Shown here piece by piece: positions 1 to 8,650 of a stretch of 64,000 nt of DNA. Both the position numbers and the translations under genes were made by a program. The DNA is from JAXDJH01 sp034663635 (GTDB lineage: Bacteria; Actinomycetota; CADDZG01; WHSQ01), in the NCBI GenBank assembly GCA_034663635.1, contig JAXDJH010000013.1:1-64000 (forward strand). Direction: 5' to 3'. Under the pieces are notes generated by a model that saw nothing but the letters and a program-made list of their open reading frames with translations, did not search any database and had not been told where the DNA came from. Position 1 is the stretch's first letter, and the number at the start of each line of letters is the position of its first letter.

Positions 1-1352
1 ATGACTTCTATGGCCTGCCTGAAGTGTGAGGACGCTTTCTCGTAAGCGAGGAGTTTCATGCACCGACGACCCGCTCTGGTCGCATAGTCGACTGCTCGTT
101 GAGGATTGCCGGAGGGAAGTGCCTCGAAATAGTGATGTGCGATCTCTGCTTCGCGCGGCTCGAGATCGGTCGCGTGCAGTCGTTCGAGAACCTCAGCAAC
201 GGTCCCGTGTAGCTTCGTCCGGCGCGCCGAAGGGATGTCCGCGTACATCGTCTCTCTTACCAGCGCATGGGAAAAGATGTACTGGCTCGGCGCGTTGGCC
301 ACTTCTCCGACCAGGCCGGCGACGATCGCCTCATCGAGGACGTCCAACAGAGCATCAGTCCCCACATCGGTGAGCTCGCCGAGGACCGCGAGGTTGAATT
401 CCCTACCGATGACCGACGCCACTCCGAGTACTTCTCGAGCATCCTCGGGCAAGAGCTGCACCCTCCTTCGGATCGACTCCCGAACGCTCGCCGGTACCTC
501 GAATCTTTGTGAGTGGACGCGCTGAGCGGCCCCGTCGTTCTCCCGTGTCAGGAGGCGGAGGATCTCGGACACGAACAAGGGATTGCCCTCGGTGCGCTCG
601 TGAACGGCCGATGCCAACTCAGAGCGCGGCTCGCCCCACGTCCTCTCGATGAACAGCTGTACGTCGGCCTCCGACAGTCCCCGCAGCGCAAGCACGTGGG
701 AATCGCGGGCCAACTCACTTATCACTGGACCGGTCTCGGGGGAAAGGGCCGCCTCGACTTCGCGATAGGTGCCGATGACTTGGATCGGTGCTGTGCGGAT
801 TTCCTGCGCCACGAATCTAAGCAGCAGCAGCGAGGGGACGTCTCCGCCGTGGAGGTCGTCGAGAACGATCACCAATGGGCGTTGTGCCGCGGCAGCGCGC
901 AAGAGACTCGCCACCGCATCGAACAAGGCGAAACGCGCTTGATCGGAATCGAGCGAAACGATGGTGGGGGTGTCGGCCGACCGGTGCGCAACCTCCGGCA
1001 CGAGCTGAGCTACATAGGCGGCCCCCGGACCAAGTTGCACGATCAACGCGTCTACGTCCGGTCCCCTGAGCAACCCGCGAAGGATCTGCACCCACGGCCA
1101 GTACGCGGGAGCTCCGCCAACCTCCCAACACCGGCCCCAAAACACAGCACTGCCCAGCTCGCCGGCTCGGGCGGTGAACTCGTCGATGAGGCGCGTCTTC
1201 CCGGCTCCGGGGCCGCCAGAGACCAGGTACAGCGACCCGCGGGAAGAGGACGCGGAGTCATGCCCGGCAATCAGCTCGTCAAACTCGTGCTCCCGCCCGA
1301 CGAATATCCGTCCCGGAGGGACGGGCGTCGCGGGAACTTGTCCGCTTTCCAC
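1..1352 (-). CDS. MalT/LuxR-family-like AAA ATPase, 3' end cut off by window edge
   Basis: The reverse strand is open from about 1352 to base 1 with no stop. It reads PPGRIFVGREHEFDELIAG, then Walker A GGPGAGKT (about 1190-1215), Walker B VIVLDDLH (about 850-880) and a TEGNPLFV segment. Further down it reads ISRR-type and YIFSHALVRE motifs and then the beginning of an alpha-helical TPR-like part. This order is typical of the STAND-type ATPase module of large actinobacterial LuxR/BTAD regulators and cyclase-associated ATPases. The C-terminal part, where a DNA-binding or effector domain would be, lies outside the window. The start is uncertain: GTG at 1352 is the first plausible codon, but the frame stays open back into the end of the penicillin acylase gene. 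Family assignment is firm at domain level; the regulator role is inferred. Confidence 0.85.
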   Translation of the reverse strand, partial: MESGQVPATPVPPGRIFVGREHEFDELIAGHDSASSSRGSLYLVSGGPGAGKTRLIDEFTARAGELGSAVFWGRCWEVGGAPAYWPWVQILRGLLRGPDVDALIVQLGPGAAYVAQLVPEVAHRSADTPTIVSLDSDQARFALFDAVASLLRAAAAQRPLVIVLDDLHGGDVPSLLLLRFVAQEIRTAPIQVIGTYREVEAALSPETGPVISELARDSHVLALRGLSEADVQLFIERTWGEPRSELASAVHERTEGNPLFVSEILRLLTRENDGAAQRVHSQRFEVPASVRESIRRRVQLLPEDAREVLGVASVIGREFNLAVLGELTDVGTDALLDVLDEAIVAGLVGEVANAPSQYIFSHALVRETMYADIPSARRTKLHGTVAEVLERLHATDLEPREAEIAHHYFEALPSGNPQRAVDYATRAGRRCMKLLAYEKASSHFRQAIEV

Positions 1353-1420
1353 CCTTGCCCGTCCTCTGTCCGAGGCCGACTTAGGGAGATTATGCCTTTC
1401 GTCCAGCTCGTCCGCTAGGT

Positions 1421-4069
1421 CTAGGACCCAGCCTTGCCGGTGATCTCGACGATGTGGTTGTGGGTCCCTCGGTTCTGCCAGGGGATGGGGTCGACGGAGC
1501 CGGCCCCGAACTCCTGAAATTCGATGTTCTCCGCCGGAATCGTCCACTTGGTCATGTCCGCGCCTTGGTCCGTTTTCAGTTTCGCGTACGCATCCTGGAA
1601 CGACTTGAGGACGAGTTGCGCGCACGTCTCCTTGGCATCCGTGGTGGTCAGGTCGTCGCAGTAATCACGTGCATACGGCGCCGAACCGTTTCCATCGAAG
1701 AGGTTGGCGAGGTAGCTCGAGAAGTCGAACCAGAAGTTCGAGCCGTCGGCCGGGATGTAATCGGTGACGGGGGCCGGGATCAGCTCGTAACCCTCCGGGC
1801 CCAGCTCGTCATCGAAGATCTTGTGTACGAGCTTGTCGTACCAAGCGTCGAACAGAGCCAGGGCGGGACTGTCGTCCATCGTGTCGTCGTGATTTCTGTT
1901 GAATCGGTTGGCGCCCGCATCGATCCATGTCTGCACCGCTGCAAGAGCCGTCGCCTCTTCGGCAGAGCCCCCCTGGCCTTCGTCCCGGGCCATGCTGAGC
2001 ATCTCGGGACCGACGTAGACCCCGCGGGCATCACGGGTCGCGACCACTCGCGCAACGTCAACGATGTCTGACATCGTCGCCTTTCCGTTGCCGTCGAGGA
2101 GTTCGTGGAGACCGTCTTTCAACAATCCGACCCGGTGCACGGGGCCCCACTTCGCGTTGTCGTAGTTGTTCCAACCGATCGACGGCTTGTTGTTCCAGTT
2201 CGTCAGCCATCCGATCTTCGGGTTGATCACGTGTGGGTGCGACTCGAAGGGGAAGCGCCCCTTCCACTCCCACTCGCCGGTACCCCACGTCGGAAGAGAT
2301 GGATGTGTACCTGGTGTGCGCTTGGGATACATGCCGACGTGGAAATAGCCGATGTCTTGGGAGTCCGCGTAGAAAGCGTTGAAACTCATTGTGAACTTCT
2401 TAGCCGCGGCCTCGAAGTCCTCGATCGAGTGGACCGCCGTGTTCCAACGGTAGAACTGCGGGATTGAGTCGATCTCCTTCTTCCAGAAGAAACGTTGCTT
2501 CACGAAAGCGACCGGCGCGCCGTTCACCTTGCCACGAGCGAACACTGGGCCGTGGCGCGTCCTCTCGAAGGTCCGCTTCTCAGCCTGTCTGGGCTGCTCC
2601 TGGGACGACGGGTTGGGAGAGATGTTGAACGTCTCCTCCCACGACACCATCTTTTCGCACTTGCCCTTGAACATGTAGCCCTTCGAGTCCTCCTTCGGCT
2701 CGCCGCCGGCGGGGTCACATAGTTTCTCGACCCGCGTATCGACCGCGTCCGAATACCCGGTTGTAAGCGACCACGCGTAGTCAGTGCCGCGACCAAGCGG
2801 GATCAGAGCTGATGCGCCGGGAACGGCAGGACCCCTGAAGTTTGATGTTGGCGTGTGGACGTCAACCTCCATGAAGAAGCCGGGAGTCGCGTAACCAACT
2901 TGCGGAGCGCCCCACTCGATCGGATTGCCCGATGCCGACTCGGCCCCCGAAACGAGGATCGCGTTGGACTGCGGTCCTGTCGGGAAGCCGAGGCCGCGCA
3001 GCACACCCTCGCGAACGTCCTGGCGACGCGTCTCCTGGGTGGCGATCTTCTCAGCGTCGTCTGGGATCGCGAACGATTTCGGGTTGATCTTGCCGAGATT
3101 CTGAGAAGGGAATTTCGCCTGAGTCGGTTCGATCGATGTCGGGGACAGCGGGTCGTTCACTCGCATCAAGTCGTTGTAGATCTTCTTGCCGAGCTTCGGA
3201 CCGTGCTTCTTCGTGAGGTGCGCGTAGAGACCGGCGTTCTGCATCTCCCCGCCTGCGGTTTCACCGAAGACGCGCAGCTGCAGGATCACCAAGTAGAGGG
3301 TGTCGAGGGGCTCCCAGTCGTCCGGATGCTGGGGACAAGGCTGGCCTATCGCCTGATACTCCACCGAACAGAGCGATGGGTCCATCTTCATCTCGGCTAT
3401 CCGAGAATTGATCCCATCGGCGAAGGATTGCAGACCCTCCTGAACGTCTTTGCCGTACTGGCCGTATTTGTCATCGAGCTTGTCGAACATCGCCTGGACC
3501 TCGTCGGCCGTGTAGCCCTCACGACGCGTGTCGATATCCATCTTCAAGTTCGCGTCGTTGTCGCCGGCGCCGATGAAACTCGCAAGGGTCCCGCGAGCGG
3601 CGTGACGGAACGCGTCCATCTCGAACATCCGATCCTCGGCAGACACATAGCCGAGAGCGAAACTCGCTTTTTTGGTGTCGGGCGCGTAGATGCTGGGGAT
3701 CCCGTATTTGTCGCGATAGACGGTGACCCCTTCGATCGGGCTGTAGGGCTCGCCCGCGTCGGCTCCAGGGCCGAACTGCATCGGGTGGAAGTACTTGCCC
3801 AGTTCATCCTCGGCAACATCGTCGTCATCGACGAGGGAGGCGTAGATAGGCAACAGGTCCTGGTAGTGCTCACCCCAATCCCCAGAGGTCTGGCCCGCAG
3901 CAAACTGGACCGCGGTGATCTCGCCGTGCTGCCCCGGGGGGGAGATGGAGAAGGCCTTCATCTGGTCCTCAACAGCCGGTGGACCGTCGGCTGCTTGGCC
4001 TACTCCCGAGATCAGAGAGGCGATGAGCAGACAGGTCAGGACGGTGAGTGCTGATGCGCGACGAAGCAT
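1421..4069 (-). CDS. Exported penicillin acylase family (Ntn) amidohydrolase
   Basis: 882 residues with a signal peptide (MLRRASALTVLTCLLIASL, cleavage near AQA/GQA about residue 27). The family hallmark is the maturation site: after GFPTGPQ comes SNAILVSG, so Ser368 should become the N-terminal catalytic nucleophile of the beta subunit after autocleavage. Upstream lie GVTVYRDKYGIPSIYA and a long alpha region; downstream is the GRGTDYAWSLTTGYSD segment expected in the beta chain. The family hydrolyses amide bonds in beta-lactams, acyl-homoserine lactones and other N-acyl compounds; the substrate cannot be read from sequence. It is transcribed away from a Ser/Thr kinase across a near-palindromic intergenic region. 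The neighbour downstream, the MalT-like ATPase, abuts or overlaps it. Start ATG at 4069 is preceded by GGAGG. Confidence 0.93.
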   Translation of the reverse strand: MLRRASALTVLTCLLIASLISGVGQAADGPPAVEDQMKAFSISPPGQHGEITAVQFAAGQTSGDWGEHYQDLLPIYASLVDDDDVAEDELGKYFHPMQFGPGADAGEPYSPIEGVTVYRDKYGIPSIYAPDTKKASFALGYVSAEDRMFEMDAFRHAARGTLASFIGAGDNDANLKMDIDTRREGYTADEVQAMFDKLDDKYGQYGKDVQEGLQSFADGINSRIAEMKMDPSLCSVEYQAIGQPCPQHPDDWEPLDTLYLVILQLRVFGETAGGEMQNAGLYAHLTKKHGPKLGKKIYNDLMRVNDPLSPTSIEPTQAKFPSQNLGKINPKSFAIPDDAEKIATQETRRQDVREGVLRGLGFPTGPQSNAILVSGAESASGNPIEWGAPQVGYATPGFFMEVDVHTPTSNFRGPAVPGASALIPLGRGTDYAWSLTTGYSDAVDTRVEKLCDPAGGEPKEDSKGYMFKGKCEKMVSWEETFNISPNPSSQEQPRQAEKRTFERTRHGPVFARGKVNGAPVAFVKQRFFWKKEIDSIPQFYRWNTAVHSIEDFEAAAKKFTMSFNAFYADSQDIGYFHVGMYPKRTPGTHPSLPTWGTGEWEWKGRFPFESHPHVINPKIGWLTNWNNKPSIGWNNYDNAKWGPVHRVGLLKDGLHELLDGNGKATMSDIVDVARVVATRDARGVYVGPEMLSMARDEGQGGSAEEATALAAVQTWIDAGANRFNRNHDDTMDDSPALALFDAWYDKLVHKIFDDELGPEGYELIPAPVTDYIPADGSNFWFDFSSYLANLFDGNGSAPYARDYCDDLTTTDAKETCAQLVLKSFQDAYAKLKTDQGADMTKWTIPAENIEFQEFGAGSVDPIPWQNRGTHNHIVEITGKAGS

Positions 4070-4093
4070 TGGACCTCCGCAGATAGTGGGCTT

Positions 4094-4117
4094 CTGAGGG
4101 GAGACTTCTCACCCCAG
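4094..4117. promoter_or_regulatory. Imperfect inverted repeat in divergent intergenic region
   Basis: Left arm CTGAGGGGAGA (4094-4104) and right arm TCTCACCCCAG (4107-4117) match at 9 of 11 positions when one is reverse-complemented. It lies between the divergent penicillin acylase and Ser/Thr kinase starts, so it could be a regulator-binding site or an RNA hairpin in either leader. No bound regulator can be named. Confidence 0.35.
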
Positions 4118-4182
4118 GCTCGATTCCCTGGTTTTGGATGCCCTCTCCCCGGCAAGACTCTCACCAAGGTGTGCTTGAACAG

Positions 4183-5469
4183 ATGAATCCAAACGACGTC
4201 ATCCAAGGCCGTTATCGGCTGGAGAAACCCATCGGCAGAGGCGGGATGGCCGAGGTGTGGTGCGCGCGCGACTCCCGCCTGGATCGATCCGTGGCGGTGA
4301 AGGTCCTGTCCCATCAGTTCCACGACGATCCCGAGTGGCTCGTCAGGTTCTTCTCGGAGGCTCAATCGGTCGCCCGGATCTCGCACCCGAACGTCGTGTC
4401 GGTTCTCGACTTCGGCGAATTCGAGGAGCGCCCGTATCTCGTCATGGAGTACGCCCCCGGGGGGTCGCTGGCGGAGTTCGTCGGCGAACCTGTACTTCCC
4501 GAGAGGGCGTTGGAAGTCGTAGCTGAAGCGGCGTCAGGGGCCGGGGCCGCGCACGACGCGGGGTTGGTACACCGAGACATCAAGCCCGGAAACATCCTGC
4601 TCACCGACGACAAGAGGGCGAAGCTCGCAGATTTCGGGATCGCGGCCGGGGAAGGCAGCGAGCGCTTGACGGCGACGGGTCTCGCGATTGGTTCCCCTCA
4701 TTACGTCTCGCCTGAGCAGGCATCGGGCCGTACCGCCACCCCGCGATCGGACGTCTACTCGTTAGGAGTCGTGCTCTACGAGTTACTCACGGGGCGCCCC
4801 CCCTTCGATGCGGATAACGCGATGGCGATCGCCATCGCACATGTCGAGAAAGCTCCCGAACCCCCGAGCAAATATGTCCCCGGCCTCGACCCGGCCATCG
4901 ACGAACTGGCCCTGAGAGCGCTGGCGAAGGATCCGGCCGCGAGGTTCGCGAACGGGCATGAGTTCGCCGCAGCTCTGGAAGCACCCGAACGGGTTGCCGC
5001 GCTCGTTCCGATGACCGGTACCGAGATCGTCGACCACGACGAGGGTTACTGGGCGGAGTCTCCGCCGATCTGGAAGCGAATGGCCATCGGCGTCGCCGTT
5101 CTCGTGACTCTCATCGGGGGAGCGGCCGCGGTCGTCTGGGCATCGGGCCGTGGGGAGCCCGCGCGCGCCCTAAGCCATGACCTCGAGGTGCGCGACCAGG
5201 GGGCGCTTCAGAGAGCTAAGAAGAGGCCGGCCCCCACGCCAAGTTCAGGCGCCGTTATCAGCGGAGCTACGACCCCGTCGCCGACCCCAACCGCGGCCGA
5301 GGAGCAGACCGACAGCAAAGAGAAGGACTCGGAGCCCACGGTGACCGTCGTGTCAGAGGATCCCGAAGAGCCCGACCAAGAGCCCTCGCCCGAGCCAACG
5401 TCGCAACCGACCCCGGAACCCACGACGCAGCCCACAGCGGAGCCGACCGGGGAGGCTCCCCCGCCCTAG
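4183..5469 (+). CDS. PknB-like membrane Ser/Thr protein kinase
   Basis: Eukaryotic-type kinase. From the ATG at 4183 (428 residues) the glycine loop IGRGGMAEV is at 17-25, the ATP-binding lysine VAVKV at 40, HRDIKPGN at 130-137, DFG at 150-152 and the SPEQ segment at about 176-179. One transmembrane helix follows (about 300-320, MAIGVAVLVTLIGGAAAVVWA). The outer tail is about 105 residues, rich in Pro, Thr and Glu. There are no PASTA repeats, so the ligand sensing known for PknB proper is not indicated. An upstream in-frame ATG at 4138 is possible; 4183 is preferred because AAGGTG precedes it and it starts just before the domain. It ends 4 bases from the convergent VanW-like gene. Confidence 0.93.
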   Translation: MNPNDVIQGRYRLEKPIGRGGMAEVWCARDSRLDRSVAVKVLSHQFHDDPEWLVRFFSEAQSVARISHPNVVSVLDFGEFEERPYLVMEYAPGGSLAEFVGEPVLPERALEVVAEAASGAGAAHDAGLVHRDIKPGNILLTDDKRAKLADFGIAAGEGSERLTATGLAIGSPHYVSPEQASGRTATPRSDVYSLGVVLYELLTGRPPFDADNAMAIAIAHVEKAPEPPSKYVPGLDPAIDELALRALAKDPAARFANGHEFAAALEAPERVAALVPMTGTEIVDHDEGYWAESPPIWKRMAIGVAVLVTLIGGAAAVVWASGRGEPARALSHDLEVRDQGALQRAKKRPAPTPSSGAVISGATTPSPTPTAAEEQTDSKEKDSEPTVTVVSEDPEEPDQEPSPEPTSQPTPEPTTQPTAEPTGEAPPP

Positions 5470-5473
5470 CGCT

Positions 5474-6031
5474 TCAGGAGCTCTGCAACGGGATGGCGAT
5501 CCCCGTTGGGCTGCGGGGCCAGGTGACTATCGTCTTCTTTATGAGGAAGCGGAGCTTCGGGAGATCGATGGTCAAGCCCAGGCCCTCGGCATTCTTCTGA
5601 CAACGAGCGAGCTCTCGACCCATAAGCGCCGAATCCGGCTTTCCCGCCCAACCGATGCTGGTCCCACCACCGAACCATGAGCGGAACCGATCGTTCGCGT
5701 CCGAGATGATGCTCCCGTCTCGCCCGATAGCCATCCCGGACAGCGCGGTGTCGCGCGGCTGCGGGCCCCATCCGATACGCCCGGGTGAGAACGTGCAGGC
5801 GAAGCCCTCTGTGGTGAAGATCATCGGGGTCTCTTGCATCTCCGTGCCGCGTTCGTCCAGGGCGGCTTCCGCCTCTTCGAAGGTCATCCCCCCGATGTCG
5901 AATCCATCCACGTCCACGCCGCGCAAGACCTTGCCCGCGTTGAAGCCGAAGTCAACCAAGACCGCAAAGAAGACGAGAACGAGGATCAAGCCCGTCCCAA
6001 AGAGGAGCTTGGCTGTCAGTGAAAGCTTCAC
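5474..6031 (-). CDS. Membrane-anchored VanW/YoaR-like N-domain protein
   Basis: 185 residues. One N-terminal transmembrane helix (about 8-30) is followed by an extracytoplasmic part. It opens with VLRGVDVDGFDIGGMTFEEAEAAL, the typical pattern of the putative peptidoglycan-binding domain (PF12229-like) that precedes VanW domains. No VanW domain follows, so this is a short stand-alone version. A cell-wall-proximal role is inferred from the domain; no catalytic residues are visible. It converges with the Ser/Thr kinase gene and lies downstream of the VOC gene on the same strand, 59 bases apart. Confidence 0.7.
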   Translation of the reverse strand: MKLSLTAKLLFGTGLILVLVFFAVLVDFGFNAGKVLRGVDVDGFDIGGMTFEEAEAALDERGTEMQETPMIFTTEGFACTFSPGRIGWGPQPRDTALSGMAIGRDGSIISDANDRFRSWFGGGTSIGWAGKPDSALMGRELARCQKNAEGLGLTIDLPKLRFLIKKTIVTWPRSPTGIAIPLQSS

Positions 6032-6090
6032 AGCAAGATGCTAAGGGGCGAGAGAGATCCATTCAGGTCGCCGCTGGGAGCAGCTGCGCC

Positions 6091-6486
6091 TTAGGACGGC
6101 GGCGCGAACAGCTCCAGCGCGATGTTGTCGGGGTCGCGGAAAGAGAGGCCCGAGCCGTACGGAGCGTCGACGATGCCGCCGTGCTCGATCCCGACCTCGT
6201 TGAGCCGGCTTTCCCACTTCTCGAGATCTGCACGGCTCGGCACGCCGAAAGACACGTGGTCGAGTCCCGACCGGAATTCGCTGAAGTTCGGTTGATCGTT
6301 CGGCGTGGGATGAGTGTGCAGACCGAAGAGCGTCCCATTCTCCATGGCATAGACCACGTGATAAAAGCTGCCCGCATCCTCGTCTAGCACGGGCTCGGAG
6401 TCGAACAGACGGCCGTAGAACTCTCTGCTTCGATCTAGATCGCTCACCGTGATAGCTGCATGGTGAAGTGCCGGGAATCCCGCCAT
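6091..6486 (-). CDS. VOC superfamily (glyoxalase/dioxygenase fold) protein
   Basis: 131 residues, the usual length of a single-chain VOC protein with two beta-alpha-beta-beta-beta modules. The first module begins LHHAAITVSDLDRSREFYGRLF. The second begins GLDHVSFGVPSRADLEKWESRL and ends FRDPDNIALELFAP. Candidate metal ligands are His8 or His9, His77 and Glu125. Such proteins include lyases, dioxygenases, isomerases and drug-binding proteins; the reaction cannot be assigned. The start ATG at 6486 is set by a strong AGGAGG ribosome-binding site. It is divergent from the methyltransferase at 6563. Confidence 0.88.
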   Translation of the reverse strand: MAGFPALHHAAITVSDLDRSREFYGRLFDSEPVLDEDAGSFYHVVYAMENGTLFGLHTHPTPNDQPNFSEFRSGLDHVSFGVPSRADLEKWESRLNEVGIEHGGIVDAPYGSGLSFRDPDNIALELFAPPS

Positions 6487-6562
6487 CGCCTTTACCTCCT
6501 GTGCCCGAGTCGATCCGACCTACGTACTGTATAGGTGCCCCGACAAAACTGACTAGGCGATC

Positions 6563-7357
6563 GTGGGAGGGGTCTTGGAGACATGGGCGGGCGGAGAGGC
6601 CTACGAACGCTACGTGGGTCGCTGGAGTCGCATCGTTGCGACGAAGTTCGTCCACTGGCTCGAGCCCGCTCGATCTGCACGCTGGTTGGACATCGGCTGT
6701 GGCACGGGCGCCCTGTCGCAGACGATCCTGAAAGAAGCAGCGCCGACGACAGTAAGGGGAGAGGATCCCTCTGAAATACACGTCGCGTACGCGCTGGATC
6801 ACGTGGCGGATCCACGCGTCTCGTTCGCCGTGGGTGATGCTCTGTCCATCGCTGCGCCAGACCAGCCCTACGACTACGTCGTCTCGGCTCTCGTGATCAA
6901 TTTCATCCCCGATCCGGCTGCGGCCCTGAAGCAGATGAAAGGTGTCACAAGCGCTGGAGGTTGTGTCGCCGGTTATGTGTGGGACTACGCCGAGAGCATG
7001 GAGATGATGAGGTTCTTTTGGGACGCAGCGATTGAACTCGATCCCATGGCAGCTGAGCTTGATGAAGGCGCTCGGTTCAAGATGAATGCGCCGGAGCCAC
7101 TTCAGGAACTTTGGACCGACACCGGCCTGACAGACGTGAAGGTCGCTCCGATCGAGATCTCAATGGTCTTTAATGACTTCGACGACTACTGGACGCCTTT
7201 TCTCGGGGGCCAGGGCCCTGCTCCGGGATACAACATGTCGCTGGACGAAGACGCTCGCACAAAACTTCGGGAACTTCTGCGTGAGCGTCTTCCGCAAGGG
7301 ACGGACTCATCCATAAGTCTCAAAGCGAGAGCGTGGGCTGTGACAGGCACCGTCTGA
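6563..7357 (+). CDS. Class I SAM-dependent methyltransferase
   Basis: 264 residues. Motif I WLDIGCGTGALSQ is at about 41-53, an acidic post-I segment (GEDPSEIHVAYA) follows, then DYVVSALVINFIPDP in the motif IV position. The C-terminal half is lipid- or small-molecule-methyltransferase-like. The substrate is unknown. The start is a GTG at 6563 with only weak upstream pairing; the TTG at 6575 would lose only four residues. The gene is monocistronic, between a divergent VOC gene and a convergent cyclase gene (12 bases apart). Confidence 0.85.
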   Translation: MGGVLETWAGGEAYERYVGRWSRIVATKFVHWLEPARSARWLDIGCGTGALSQTILKEAAPTTVRGEDPSEIHVAYALDHVADPRVSFAVGDALSIAAPDQPYDYVVSALVINFIPDPAAALKQMKGVTSAGGCVAGYVWDYAESMEMMRFFWDAAIELDPMAAELDEGARFKMNAPEPLQELWTDTGLTDVKVAPIEISMVFNDFDDYWTPFLGGQGPAPGYNMSLDEDARTKLRELLRERLPQGTDSSISLKARAWAVTGTV

Positions 7358-7369
7358 CACTTTTAGCAG

Positions 7370-8596
7370 TTAGTCGATCCGCGTCACCGGGATCGAACCC
7401 GCATCCCGTGCTGCCTTCTGAGATACCCCATCGATCTCGGCGAGCGTCTTATAAACGACAGTGCCTAGATCAAGGTCGGCCTCCGCAACGGCGGTTTCTG
7501 ACATGTGTTCAAGAAAATGTTTTGAAGCAAGCACTTGTCCGCCTCTCGCTGCCTCCTGGATGCGAGCGCATTCGTTGACCGAGTCGCCGAGCGCAGTGAT
7601 GTCCAGCCGGCCTCCCGGGACGAGCTGACCCACGAATAGAGATGCACCCCAGTGGAGCCCTACATTCATCCCGAAATCGTTCGGATCGAGATCGGTGTCT
7701 TTGGAGAGCGCTCTGATCGCTTCGGTCGCGGCAGCTCGGATCTCACGCGCAGCGACCATCGCGCCATCGGCGATCAGGGACGCTTGTTCGCCTTCAGAGA
7801 TAAGAAAGAAACCGGAGACGCCGTCGCCTGCGTGTTTGCCAACGACCCCCCCGTTGGATGCGATCGCACTGTCCATCGCAGTTGCAAGTTGTCGTATGAG
7901 TTGGAAATAGGTGCTCGTCGAGAGGGATCGGGACAGCCTCGTCGAGCCCTCGAGGTCAGCGAAGAGGATCGCTCCCTGACAGCGACGGGGCTCTTGCAGA
8001 TTTGCCATGCGCTCGTACATGCCCTCGTCACCGAGCGAGAGAAGGCTAACGAGTGTGGGCCGGAGTCCCATCTGCGACACGCATGCAGCGCCCCTGAATA
8101 GACCTTCGTCATCGCGTATCGCGAAGATCAGAAACTCAACAGCTAGGTCGGGAAGTCCCGGGACGGTGTACATGAATCGATCACTGAACACGCCATGGCC
8201 GGGGCGTTTCTCGGCTGCCTCATAGAACGGCCACAGGATCTCCGGAACGACAGTGCGCGCCTCTTCATCGCTGAAGTTGAACTCGCCTTTCAGATAAGTC
8301 ATCGCGCGGGGCATAACCGCGGCGAGGCTCTCGGCCGACACAGTTCCCGTCCACCCGTCTTGCAGGAGAGCGTGCATGAACGGCAGCCCGATCCCGATCG
8401 TCGCATCGTCTACCTCGCGTCCGAGGCTTCGAGACATGAAGATCTTCAGCTCGCTTGATGCGTGGCGAAGAACGAACTTCTCGTCTACCACCCATCCCGG
8501 CCATCGACTGCGCTCGAGCTGTTCTACCCAGTGCGCCAGTTCGGGAGGCGCCCCGGCGTCGGACCCTTCCGATAAAGATTCAGATTCAACGGACAT
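7370..8596 (-). CDS. Class III adenylate/guanylate cyclase-domain protein with N-terminal sensor part
   Basis: 408 residues. The cyclase homology domain starts near 205. The metal-binding aspartates are present: Asp214 in FADLEGST and Asp258 in AGDGV. The transition-state residues follow in ALGDSVNECARIQ (Asn341 and Arg345). The first 200 residues contain a PAS-like stretch (WPGWVVDEKFVLRHASSEL) and a helical linker but no transmembrane helix, so the protein is cytosolic. The canonical metal aspartates, Asn and Arg suggest activity; cAMP versus cGMP cannot be decided. A Crp/Fnr-family regulator at 58356 could be a nucleotide receptor, but nothing links the two. Confidence 0.88.
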   Translation of the reverse strand: MSVESESLSEGSDAGAPPELAHWVEQLERSRWPGWVVDEKFVLRHASSELKIFMSRSLGREVDDATIGIGLPFMHALLQDGWTGTVSAESLAAVMPRAMTYLKGEFNFSDEEARTVVPEILWPFYEAAEKRPGHGVFSDRFMYTVPGLPDLAVEFLIFAIRDDEGLFRGAACVSQMGLRPTLVSLLSLGDEGMYERMANLQEPRRCQGAILFADLEGSTRLSRSLSTSTYFQLIRQLATAMDSAIASNGGVVGKHAGDGVSGFFLISEGEQASLIADGAMVAAREIRAAATEAIRALSKDTDLDPNDFGMNVGLHWGASLFVGQLVPGGRLDITALGDSVNECARIQEAARGGQVLASKHFLEHMSETAVAEADLDLGTVVYKTLAEIDGVSQKAARDAGSIPVTRID

Positions 8597-8650
8597 ACGC
8601 GAAGCCTAGCCAGTCGCGCCGGTCGATTCGGGATCCGGCCTTTCGTGGCG

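Noticed and set aside
2855..4054. Long plus-strand ORF (399 codons) opposite the penicillin acylase
   Set aside because: It is an antisense shadow of a high-GC gene: Arg/Val/Leu-rich composition, no domain, and the opposite strand carries a complete enzyme. The same holds for the ORFs at 513-1418, 43482-44792 and 45692-47086.
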